DNA from: Chitinophagales bacterium | Lineage (GTDB): Bacteria; Bacteroidota; Bacteroidia; Chitinophagales; Chitinophagaceae | NCBI GenBank assembly: GCA_017303835.1 | Contig: JAFLBI010000001.1 | Span: 1,240,001-1,304,000 of the forward strand | Direction of reading: 5' to 3' | DNA: 64,000 nt | Part shown: positions 29,119-36,272 of the stretch, one piece after another | Layout: every line of letters starts with the position of its first letter | Numbering within the stretch: position 1 is the stretch's first letter | Notes under the pieces: generated by a model | The model's database searches: none | What the model was told of the DNA's origin: nothing | The model's input: only the letters and a program-made list of their open reading frames with translations | Translations under genes and position numbers: made by a program

Positions 29119-30085
29119 ATATGAAAATCTTGGCACACCTGGATTTCACGAGCAACTTATAAAAATTATTGTTGCTAATCAAAGTAATATTTTATCAAAA
29201 TCTACCTTATTAGATTTATTTCATAATAAAAGAATAGATAACAGAGTCATTTTTGATGGCTGTATTCCACTTTTAGAAGCCATAGGGATTCTAACAATTG
29301 ATGAATTTAGCAGAGTTTCTATTAATCATAATTTTAAAGACTATGTAAAAAGTAAAACACTTTTATATGACAAGTTGGTAGAATTTATTCTGCTTTCTTT
29401 AAAGGATGACTTAATTTTTCACTCTATATTCTGCTCTAATTTTATTTCGTATGATATAATTTATCACTCTCTTCAAATTGACAATTCAGCCTTTCCATTA
29501 AGATATTCATCTTTTAAACAGCTATTAATTGATTTCAGGATAATTGAGGGGCACCCTGTGAAAGAGTTGAAAAAGTTTATTATTAATAATAGATATAAAA
29601 AAATATTTGACAAGGCAGTCTTACCTGAAATTAAGCGAAGAAAAATTGGTGTTGAGGAATTAAAAAGAACATTAGAGCAAAGCCAAATTCATGGCGAAGA
29701 AGCTGAAAGATTTGTATTAGACTTTGAATTAAAAAGGCTTAATAATAAAAAGAATATTGACTGGGTTGCAGAATATTCAGTTGCAGATGGTTATGATATT
29801 GCTTCTTACGAGAATGAATTTTCAATTGAGCATGATCGGTTTATTGAAGTAAAATCATACGAAAAAGAACCTTACTTTTTTTGGTCAAGAAACGAAATTG
29901 AAATAGCCCGTATTAAAAGAGATTGCTATTATCTATATCTTGTTGATCGTACAAAAATTAAACAAATCAATTATTCCCCAATTATAATTAAAGACCCATA
30001 CAACTTCGTTTACAAGAATAATCATGAGTGGGATCAACGGATAGAAAAAATTAGATTCTCAAAAAAGAATTTTATAAATCAGTAA
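29099..30085 (+). CDS. DUF3883-type PD-(D/E)XK nuclease-like protein
   Basis: A 328-residue protein. Residues ~195-290 match the DUF3883 pattern: GEEAERFVLDFELKRL (199-214), then GYDIAS with D233, then FIEVKS with E250 and K252, then FFWSRNEIEIA. The D...ExK arrangement is that of PD-(D/E)XK nucleases. The N-terminal ~190 residues are helical and may bind the partner helicase or DNA. The ATG lies inside the helicase gene (20-base overlap), implying translational coupling and joint action. Nuclease activity is inferred from motif geometry. Confidence 0.75.
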   Translation: MLKELSKYENLGTPGFHEQLIKIIVANQSNILSKSTLLDLFHNKRIDNRVIFDGCIPLLEAIGILTIDEFSRVSINHNFKDYVKSKTLLYDKLVEFILLSLKDDLIFHSIFCSNFISYDIIYHSLQIDNSAFPLRYSSFKQLLIDFRIIEGHPVKELKKFIINNRYKKIFDKAVLPEIKRRKIGVEELKRTLEQSQIHGEEAERFVLDFELKRLNNKKNIDWVAEYSVADGYDIASYENEFSIEHDRFIEVKSYEKEPYFFWSRNEIEIARIKRDCYYLYLVDRTKIKQINYSPIIIKDPYNFVYKNNHEWDQRIEKIRFSKKNFINQ

Positions 30086-30134
30086 TTATAGTCATCATAT
30101 TAAATATCTCAAAGAATATTATTAAAAAGCCGAA

Positions 30135-30908
30135 ATGAAACTTGGACAAAAACTTTGGACAAGAGATGAGTTAATACTTGCCATTAATCTTTATTGCAAA
30201 CTGCCATTTGGTAAACTACATAGCAGAAACAAAGAAATAATAACTCTCGCAAGTATAATTGGTAGAACTCCAAGTTCTGTAGCACTAAAACTTGGCAATT
30301 TCGCAAGCCTTGACCCCAGTTTACAAGCTAGGGGCATAAAAGGTGCTGCTAATACAAGTAAGCTTGATAAAGAAATATGGAATGAATTTTACACACAATG
30401 GGATACGCTCCCTTACGAAAGTGAAAAACTATTAGCACAAATTAGAAATACAACACTAGAGGAAGAATATAAAATCGAAAATGAGGATTTACCCAAAGAA
30501 GGTGAAGATAGAGAACGTGTGATAAAAACGAGAGTGAATCAAGCATTCTTCAGAAACATGGTTTTATCTGCATATAACGATACTTGCTGTATTACTGGAT
30601 TAACGCAAAGAGAATTACTAATTGCCGGACATATAAAGCCCTGGAGCCTTGATAAAGAGAATAGATTAAACCCAAGAAATGGAATTGCAATAAATGCACT
30701 ACATGATAAAGCATTTGAGAATGGCCTAATCACAATAACAAAAGATTATACGATTAAAGTCTCCCCTATTATTTTAAAACAACAAAATGATGAAGTAAAA
30801 AGTTTCTTCTCTCGGTATGAAGGGAAAAAAATAATACTTCCTTCTAAGTTCCTACCTGATGAGTCTTTATTAGAGTTTCATAATACACATCGTTTTAAAA
30901 AATCATAG
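30135..30908 (+). CDS. HNH endonuclease
   Basis: A 257-residue protein with a C-terminal HNH domain of the HNH_2 type: AGHIKPWS with H166, NPRNGIAINALHDKAF with N182 and H190, and GLIT closing the fold. The N-terminal ~90 residues (RDELILAINLYCKLPFGKLH, IIGRTPSSVALKLGNF) form a helical module that often precedes this domain in restriction enzymes and may read DNA. It probably cuts DNA lacking the mark set by the methyltransferase. It starts 49 bases after the DUF3883 gene, the largest gap in the cluster. Confidence 0.88.
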   Translation: MKLGQKLWTRDELILAINLYCKLPFGKLHSRNKEIITLASIIGRTPSSVALKLGNFASLDPSLQARGIKGAANTSKLDKEIWNEFYTQWDTLPYESEKLLAQIRNTTLEEEYKIENEDLPKEGEDRERVIKTRVNQAFFRNMVLSAYNDTCCITGLTQRELLIAGHIKPWSLDKENRLNPRNGIAINALHDKAFENGLITITKDYTIKVSPIILKQQNDEVKSFFSRYEGKKIILPSKFLPDESLLEFHNTHRFKKS

Positions 30909-30912
30909 TAGT

Positions 30913-31083
30913 ATGAATAAAGAGCTAGACATTTTCATATACTCCGATCAACCAACCACATGCCCAAATTGTGGGCTGCGTTCCGAAATTATTCTTGATT
31001 TGTCGCACACCAATTCTCAAACGCAGGTTCATTTATGTAATAATGACCATTGTAAGTATGAATTCATGCTACAATCAGATTAA
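30913..31083 (+). CDS. Small zinc-ribbon protein
   Basis: A 56-residue frame, starting with ATG four bases after the HNH stop and ending TAA. It encodes a likely zinc ribbon: CPNCG at residues 17-21 and C42 and C47 in HLCNNDHCKY. The four cysteines and length fit one zinc-binding module and little else. The tight spacing shows that it belongs to the cluster. Function is unknown; nucleic-acid binding or a structural subunit role for the HNH enzyme are the simplest guesses. Confidence 0.65.
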   Translation: MNKELDIFIYSDQPTTCPNCGLRSEIILDLSHTNSQTQVHLCNNDHCKYEFMLQSD

Positions 31084-31411
31084 TTGTTTTTTTGCCTCTA
31101 CCAAAATCAGCAGCAATACTCATTTCACGTGTAGCCATGCAATTTGTTCAGCTCACACAAGCAAGCTTAGCTCGGTTGGACGATTATTTACTTGAATTGT
31201 CATTTCTGGGATTGTCAGCTCCACTTCGTTTCGCTGACTTACCCCGCATTGAGCTTACACGCCAAATCAGCGTAATTAATGTTTTAAAAAAATCCAGTCA
31301 GCGAAGTGGCGATGTTTTCATAAACAATTAATAACCAATAAATTGAAAGCAATACGGATGCAGCTTTGTTAAAGCTGTTGAGTTTTTTCTGATTTCAACT
31401 AAATTTGGATT
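31084..31411. other. Gene-free gap holding repeat copy 1
   Basis: This 328-base stretch contains the first copy of the rearranged repeat (modules at 31134-31258). Short frames here are broken relative to the second copy, so I do not accept a gene. The minus strand has a 24-codon frame MATREMSIAADFGRGKKTIN that could be a fragment of a lost gene. Confidence 0.5.
31170..31258. repeat. Direct repeat, copy 1 (module A)
   Basis: About 85 of 89 positions match 32985-33073. The shared core includes TTGGACGATTATTTACTTGA and GTCATTTCTGGGATTGTCAG. A single-base indel differs between copies and would shift any frame, which argues against plus-strand coding. A second module of ~36 bases (31134-31169) precedes it and is found after module A in the other copy. 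Confidence 0.8.
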
Positions 31412-31711
31412 GTGAAAAAGCTCAGCAATATAACATCAATATTCCCCAAGCATCTTTTCTGGGATGTAGACATGAGCAAGCTGGATATTAACAGGGATAA
31501 GGACCTGATTATACCCAGAGCGCTATACATGACTACCGCTGAGAGTTTTGATACTGATATCGTAAAATTGGAAAGCCTATACACACATGAGCAGATTGTA
31601 CAGGAACTAAAACTAACTAAAGAGAAGATCAGCAACGAAGTCTGCAAGATGGTGGCTGATCGTTACGAAGTAACTATTTTTATAAGATTCAATAAGAAAA
31701 ACTCAAGATGA
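31412..31711 (+). CDS. DUF6922-like protein
   Basis: A 99-residue protein with the pattern FPKHLFWDVDMSKLDINRDK and DLIIPRALYMTT that marks the DUF6922 group, followed by a helical LYTHEQIVQELKLTKEK part. Members often stand upstream of AbiEii-type nucleotidyltransferase toxins and may be their antitoxin-like partners. No such toxin follows here, so this may be a remnant or act alone. The start is GTG at 31412. Confidence 0.7.
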   Translation: MKKLSNITSIFPKHLFWDVDMSKLDINRDKDLIIPRALYMTTAESFDTDIVKLESLYTHEQIVQELKLTKEKISNEVCKMVADRYEVTIFIRFNKKNSR

Positions 31712-31782
31712 CTTTCTTCATTATATAATCAAGTAACATCTCCGATAAAAATTTAGAAAAGTATCTTTCATTGAGCAAACTA

Positions 31783-32583
31783 TCATTCTGCTAATTCTGT
31801 TATATTACCATCGAGATTTTCAATACTCAAGAAAGAAACATTAATATTAAGTACACCATTCATTGGAAGAATAAAATACTCGCCTGGTATCTTAATTGAG
31901 TTACCTGTTTCCTCGGAGTAGGTACTAATCTTCCCGCTTGGTAGCATTTCTATATCACTTAACGTTTGTTTCCTCAAATCACGTCTCGTTGCATATTGAA
32001 GAACAAGAAATTCCAAATCACTTGATTTAGACTTATAATAATAATCCAATAATATACCTGAATAAAGAACAGTAGCCTCTTTTGTTGTTGCTAATACATC
32101 AACAAAAACCAAATCAATATCTCCAATATTTTTTTCTTCCCCTGACCTTTCTATTATTTTACCGCTAAAAACCATATCCCAATAATATTCCAATCCCAAA
32201 AGAGTAGATAAGAAATCATACTTAACTTCTAGGTGGCAAAACAAAACTCCTATTATATATCCAAGAATATTTGACACTGTAGAATAAACTAAAAAACAAA
32301 GAACATCTATCTGAAAGTAATGATTGTCAATAGGGAAATCTTTATTGGAATAAAGAATATTCAATAGTAAATCAAACTTTACTTGGTAACCGAAGATGTA
32401 TATAAACGAAAGTTCGATTACATGAATCAAAATTGGAATAATGCTAAATACCCAGATTGAGTCTGTTACAGAAAAAGAACCTAAAAGCTCCTTTAATTGA
32501 TCATCCCGGTTAATTGCAAAGCGGAAAGTAATTGATGGCAAAAAGAGCAAAGTAAGGATGAAAGCACCTAATGCTATATTCAT
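31783..32583 (-). CDS. Predicted membrane protein
   Basis: A 266-residue protein with three hydrophobic segments near residues 3-20, 45-66 and 92-116, then a ~145-residue soluble C-terminal part (IGDIDLVFVDVLATTKEATVL; GILLDYYYKSKSSDLEFLVL) of alternating strands. The layout recalls DUF6338-like membrane proteins, but I cannot confirm it. AT-rich like the rest of the island. It follows a 69-residue gene by nine bases on the same strand. Confidence 0.65.
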   Translation of the reverse strand: MNIALGAFILTLLFLPSITFRFAINRDDQLKELLGSFSVTDSIWVFSIIPILIHVIELSFIYIFGYQVKFDLLLNILYSNKDFPIDNHYFQIDVLCFLVYSTVSNILGYIIGVLFCHLEVKYDFLSTLLGLEYYWDMVFSGKIIERSGEEKNIGDIDLVFVDVLATTKEATVLYSGILLDYYYKSKSSDLEFLVLQYATRRDLRKQTLSDIEMLPSGKISTYSEETGNSIKIPGEYFILPMNGVLNINVSFLSIENLDGNITELAE

Positions 32584-32592
32584 CTTGACAAA

Positions 32593-32802
32593 TTATAATG
32601 CCGTAATTTTTTTAACTGCTATCTCAGCTCTATCATTATTACCTGATATTTTATTTTCTCTTTTCTTAATACTAACATTAAACCTGACAGCTTGTCCGTT
32701 TGAAAAACTACCAGAGTTATTAATTATAGCTTCTATTAAAGCAGCAGAAGCACTTGTACTTTTAAGTAAAATCTTTCCTCTATTACTAATCTTTGCTTTC
32801 AT
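32593..32802 (-). CDS. Small basic protein
   Basis: A 69-residue frame starting MKAKISNRGKILLKSTSASA and ending RAEIAVKKITAL. It is rich in Lys, Ser and Asn with no known domain. A reverse-strand frame of similar length exists, but this one is nine bases upstream of the membrane-protein gene on the same strand, and its composition is that of a soluble protein. Treat as probable, not certain. Confidence 0.5.
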   Translation of the reverse strand: MKAKISNRGKILLKSTSASAALIEAIINNSGSFSNGQAVRFNVSIKKRENKISGNNDRAEIAVKKITAL

Positions 32803-33236
32803 AAGAAAAGTTAGACAATTATTAATTTAGAACTAAATTAAGATAATAAATAATTCGCCTCATTCAAACAATCCTTTTTTTATACTCCTTAAAATATTTA
32901 GGGTTAAGAAATACACAATATTTTTAGTAAAAATAACCTACCCCTATATTTCAAGTACTGCGTATCATTCATCTTTCAAACTTGGCTCGCTTGGACGATT
33001 ATTTACTTGAATTGTCATTTCTGGGATTGTCAGCTCACTTCGTTACGCTGACTTCCCTCCGCATTGAGCTTACCCAAAGCCAAATAGAAATAATAACAGC
33101 TTTTATAGCATCATATGCGTTCGCGGCAGTACGCGCTACGCACGTTGTCATGCAATCGTACCAGCTCAACCAAGCAAGCTTGTTTCGCTTACACGCTTGC
33201 ATGCTATTACAGCTGCCGCTCACTGTAATAAGAGCA
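32803..33236. other. AT-rich gap holding repeat copy 2
   Basis: This 434-base region contains the second repeat copy (32985-33073) and, 73 bases on, the second module (33147-33182). Between them is TTCGCGGCAGTACGCGC. The left part (32820-32960) is very AT-rich and would hold the promoter of the minus-strand pair. I see no credible gene. Confidence 0.5.
32985..33073. repeat. Direct repeat, copy 2 (module A)
   Basis: This is the partner of 31170-31258 in the same orientation. The ~36-base module B (CATGCAATCGTACCAGCTCA) comes after module A here (33147-33182), while it comes before it in copy 1, so the order of the two modules is swapped. Confidence 0.8.
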
Positions 33237-33262
33237 TAAAAAAACCCCACATTTCTGTGAGG
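33237..33262 (-). terminator. Terminator of tRNA-Lys
   Basis: On the minus strand CCTCACA, loop GAAA, TGTGGGG is followed by seven T. Six bases after the tRNA 3' end, this is the natural end of its transcript. Confidence 0.85.
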
Positions 33263-33267
33263 CTTTG

Positions 33268-33340
33268 TGATCCCGCTGGGACTCGAACCCAGGGCCCATA
33301 CATTAAAAGTGTATTGCTCTACCAACTGAGCTACGGAATC
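33268..33340 (-). tRNA. tRNA-Lys (anticodon TTT)
   Basis: A 73-base cloverleaf. The acceptor arms GATTCCG and CGGGATC pair over seven positions with one G-T, and the discriminator is A. The D arm is GCTCAGTTGGTAGAGC. The anticodon arm is ATACA, loop CTTTTAA, TGTAT, giving anticodon TTT. The T arm is CTGGGTTCGAGTCCCAG. CCA is not encoded. Its 3' end faces the AT-rich island, a common position for integration, though no duplicated tRNA end was found on the far side. Confidence 0.97.
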
Positions 33341-33384
33341 TCCATTACCCGCTAAATCAAGTATTACCTTGTTTTTTGGGACTG

Positions 33385-33415
33385 CAAAAATAGGTGAAAA
33401 CAAAAACGCACCAAA
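33385..33415 (-). promoter_or_regulatory. Bacteroidota-type promoter of tRNA-Lys
   Basis: On the minus strand TTTG (33412-33415) is followed by 19 bases and TATTTTTG (33385-33392), a perfect fit to the -33 TTTG / -7 TAnnTTTG pattern. Transcription would start ~35-40 bases before the tRNA. Confidence 0.75.
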
Positions 33416-33473
33416 TTTTTCAGGGATTATTTTTAGAAAGCATTGAGTCTCTGATGTGTATAACTTCAAAACC

Positions 33474-33701
33474 TCAATCTAACATGCGCCATAAACGCTT
33501 CAATACAGAACCCGAATCGCTATTGCTGTTTTCTTCGCGAATGCAAGGCAGCACAGCATCTACCTGTTGTGCAGGTGTCCAATCTGGTAATCCTTTATAC
33601 CAAATCAGGTCATACTTATGCAGTCCTTTTTGCTTCAGGGCATCCACCGTATAGGGGCCCCGCAACAAGTTTTTGCGTTTCAGTATGTAGATTTTATCCA
33701 T
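33474..33701 (-). CDS. GYF_2 domain protein
   Basis: A 75-residue protein built around a GYF_2 (DUF4339) fold: IYILKRKNLLRGPYTVDALK followed by DLIWYKGLPDWTPAQQV. Such domains bind proline-rich or other peptides and are often found attached to membrane proteins in this phylum. Here the domain stands alone with a Ser- and Asn-rich tail. ATG 33701 begins MDKIYIL; an upstream start at 33734 would add an Arg-rich stretch. It follows the protease gene by 38 bases. Confidence 0.75.
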   Translation of the reverse strand: MDKIYILKRKNLLRGPYTVDALKQKGLHKYDLIWYKGLPDWTPAQQVDAVLPCIREENSNSDSGSVLKRLWRMLD

Positions 33702-33739
33702 GGGGTTAATCAGCCTCGGTCGTAAAAATAGCAAAATCC

Positions 33740-35329
33740 CTAGTTTTTCGCCTGTAATACCTGTAAAGCCTTCTGCACAGCCATATCCTGCCTGTTCATA
33801 ATTTCAAAATAGCCCTCATTGCGCCAGATCTGTCTGGCCATCAAGGCCTGCATCCGTTTTAGCAGCACCTGCTTATCGCGTGCACTTACCCCATCCATGG
33901 CAATACTATCACGTGCTGCAAAACCCTTCAAAGCTGTCCATTCCTGTTCGCCGGGCACAAAACCACCTGCCATAGCCAATGGATCTTTGAACTGCGCAAA
34001 AAAGCCCTGATGCTTGGTGTAATACTCGTATACAAAATTGACCAGGGTATTTCTTCTGTAAAAACGCATGGCCGGTGCATCCAAGCTGGTGGTATCCAAT
34101 GGTACAAACACATCGGGCGTAATGCCACCACCACCATAGACTGTTCTGCCGGCAGGTGTCTTATACGCTTTGCCTTTTTGCTTGATGCTATCTCCCTTTA
34201 ATACCTCTCCGTTGTGAAAGCGTTCTGCCAGTTCTTCCTGATACTTCTCCTTCCCTTCTTCATATGGCTTCTGAATATTGCGACCCAGTGGCGTATAATA
34301 ACGCGCAATGGTTAAACGCATGGCACTGCCATCACTCAACTGAAACTGCTGCTGCACCAAACCCTTACCAAAACTTCTGCGCCCAATGATGGTGGCCCTG
34401 TCCCAATCCTGTAAAGCACCCGTCAATACCTCACTGGCAGAAGCGGATGTTTCATCAATCAACACCACCAGCTTGCCTTTTTCAAACAAACCTTCTTTTT
34501 GACAACGGTAATCGTAACGTGCTACTTTATCGCCTTGTGTGTACACAATCAGTTTATCGCCATCCAGAAACTCATCCGCAATATCTGTGGCTTCGTTCAT
34601 GAGTCCGCCTCCATTGCCACGCAGATCCAGAATCAGTTGCTGCATGCCTGCTTTCTGCAAACGCTCCAGATTGCTCATAAACTCTTCATACGTGCGCTCA
34701 GCAAATTTGTTGATGCGGATGAAACCAATGCCCGGAGAAACGATATAGGCTGCATCAATAGAAGAAACCGGAATGGTACCACGGGTAATGTTCACAGCAC
34801 TCAGCTTGCCATTGCGCAGAAAACCAACTTTTACCAGAGAGCCGCCGGGACCGCGCAAATATTTACGCACCTGATCTGGATCAATCTTCACGAGTGAGAT
34901 GGAATCATTCACTTTTACCAATCGATCACCTACCTTAAGACCAGCTTTTTCAGAGGGACCACCTTTGATCACATTCAACACATGCACTGTATCATGAAAC
35001 TGCTGAAATTCTACGCCAATACCCTGAAAATTACCCATCAATTCCTCATTGAAATCCTTGAGATCGGCAGGCGGAATATAGACCGAATGCGGATCGAGAT
35101 TGCCCAGCAATTCTTCCATAGCCAGATTGGTAAGGCTATCGCCTTTCACCGGATCCACATATTTATTGGTAATGATATCAATGGCTTCCTGAATACTGCC
35201 CCTGCGTTGTGTACCGAAAAAGCGTACACCGGCTGTTTTATCGCGCAGCTGATAACCAATCAGCATGCCCACCACCAGCAATCCGGCCAGCAAAAGAGGC
35301 AACCAAACCTGCATTTTTTTACTTCCCAT
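33740..35329 (-). CDS. C-terminal processing protease, S41 (CtpA/Prc-like)
   Basis: A 529-residue periplasmic serine protease with an N-terminal membrane anchor (residues 7-25). A PDZ domain lies near 85-175 (GVEFQQFHDTVHVLNVIKGG). The catalytic domain has the conserved DETSASASE with S297, D308, and GRRSFGKGLVQ with K322, in the same spacing as the Ser-Asp-Lys set of E. coli Tsp. These proteases trim or destroy periplasmic proteins from their C terminus. It is divergent from the MurK-like kinase gene. Confidence 0.93.
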   Translation of the reverse strand: MGSKKMQVWLPLLLAGLLVVGMLIGYQLRDKTAGVRFFGTQRRGSIQEAIDIITNKYVDPVKGDSLTNLAMEELLGNLDPHSVYIPPADLKDFNEELMGNFQGIGVEFQQFHDTVHVLNVIKGGPSEKAGLKVGDRLVKVNDSISLVKIDPDQVRKYLRGPGGSLVKVGFLRNGKLSAVNITRGTIPVSSIDAAYIVSPGIGFIRINKFAERTYEEFMSNLERLQKAGMQQLILDLRGNGGGLMNEATDIADEFLDGDKLIVYTQGDKVARYDYRCQKEGLFEKGKLVVLIDETSASASEVLTGALQDWDRATIIGRRSFGKGLVQQQFQLSDGSAMRLTIARYYTPLGRNIQKPYEEGKEKYQEELAERFHNGEVLKGDSIKQKGKAYKTPAGRTVYGGGGITPDVFVPLDTTSLDAPAMRFYRRNTLVNFVYEYYTKHQGFFAQFKDPLAMAGGFVPGEQEWTALKGFAARDSIAMDGVSARDKQVLLKRMQALMARQIWRNEGYFEIMNRQDMAVQKALQVLQAKN

Positions 35330-35423
35330 AACTCAGCTTCTTTGTATCTTGTCGCATTCAAACACGAATATCTGCATTAATGTTGAATGGGGCAGGTTGA
35401 AATGTTTGCCAAAACCCATCTGT

Positions 35424-36263
35424 ATGGCTGTGAAACTGATTGCAGATAGTGGTGCCACCAAATGCGAATGGTGCCTGCTGCAGAACGGCAAGAAAAAGAC
35501 CCTCTACACCCAAGGTATCAGTCCCTATTTTCTGAACCAGGCCCAGATTGTGGAACTGCTTAACAAAGAGCTGCTACCCAAACTGAAAAAAGTGGCGGTG
35601 GAGGAAGTGTATTACTACGGTACAGGACTCAGCAATCCCAATAATGTTACCATCATCAAGAAAGCCCTGAAACAATTGTTCCCCAAAGCCAAGCTGGAAG
35701 CCAATACCGATTTAGTGGCGGCTGCACGCGCTTTGTGTGGTAAGGAAAAAGGCATCGCCTGTATTTTGGGTACAGGTTCTAATTCCTGCTATTTTGATGG
35801 CAAGAAAATTGCCAAGAATAGTCCGGGCATTGGTTATGTGCTGGGCGATGAAGGCAGCGGCGCTTATTTGGGTAAGAAAGTGGTACAGTACTATCTGTAT
35901 CAAACTTTTGATGAAGACCTGCGCGCTCGCTTTGATGCACGCTTCACCACTACCCCGGTAGAAATTCTGGAGAACGTGTACAAAAAGCCATTGGCCAACC
36001 GCTACCTCGCTTCTTTTGCCATTTTCCTCGCTGAGAATCGGGGGCATTACATGGTGGAGAACATTATTGAAGACGGACTAAACGATTTTTTCTTTAACCA
36101 CCTCTATAAATACCGCGAAAGCTGGACCCTGCCGATTCATTTTGTAGGCAGTATTGCATTTGGTTTTCGCGATGTATTGCAAGACCTTTGCAACACTTAT
36201 GAATTGGAGTTAGGCAAAGTGCTGAAAGCACCGATGACCGGACTGATTGCATACCACCGTTAA
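35424..36263 (+). CDS. BadF/BadG-family amino-sugar kinase (MurK-like)
   Basis: A 279-residue ASKHA kinase of the BadF/BadG/BcrA family. The phosphate loop is KLIADSGATKCEWCLL (4-19), and the second glycine loop is CILGTGSNSCYFDGK, then GYVLGDEGSGAYLGK. Family members phosphorylate N-acetylglucosamine or N-acetylmuramic acid. The following gene is murQ, nine bases away, which makes MurNAc 6-phosphate the likely product, as for MurK in Clostridium acetobutylicum and Tannerella. The start is ATG 35424; the longer frame begins inside the divergent protease gene. Confidence 0.83.
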   Translation: MAVKLIADSGATKCEWCLLQNGKKKTLYTQGISPYFLNQAQIVELLNKELLPKLKKVAVEEVYYYGTGLSNPNNVTIIKKALKQLFPKAKLEANTDLVAAARALCGKEKGIACILGTGSNSCYFDGKKIAKNSPGIGYVLGDEGSGAYLGKKVVQYYLYQTFDEDLRARFDARFTTTPVEILENVYKKPLANRYLASFAIFLAENRGHYMVENIIEDGLNDFFFNHLYKYRESWTLPIHFVGSIAFGFRDVLQDLCNTYELELGKVLKAPMTGLIAYHR

Positions 36264-36272
36264 GCGACGAAC

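Noticed and set aside
23986-31083. DISARM or BREX identity for the defence cluster
   Set aside because: No DUF1998 (DrmB), no phospholipase-D nuclease, no PglZ, BrxC or BrxL genes are present. Only the methyltransferase and helicase types are shared.
31092-31331. 79-residue plus-strand frame over repeat copy 1
   Set aside because: The second repeat copy has an indel that shifts the frame, so the plus-strand reading is not under coding constraint.
32558-32830. 90-residue hydrophobic plus-strand frame
   Set aside because: It lies antisense to the 69-residue frame that is spaced like an operon partner of the membrane-protein gene. Its hydrophobicity reflects AT-rich antisense DNA. Not fully excluded.
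33035-33469. 144-residue minus-strand frame
   Set aside because: It runs straight through tRNA-Lys, its promoter and terminator, and the repeat, so it is a chance frame.
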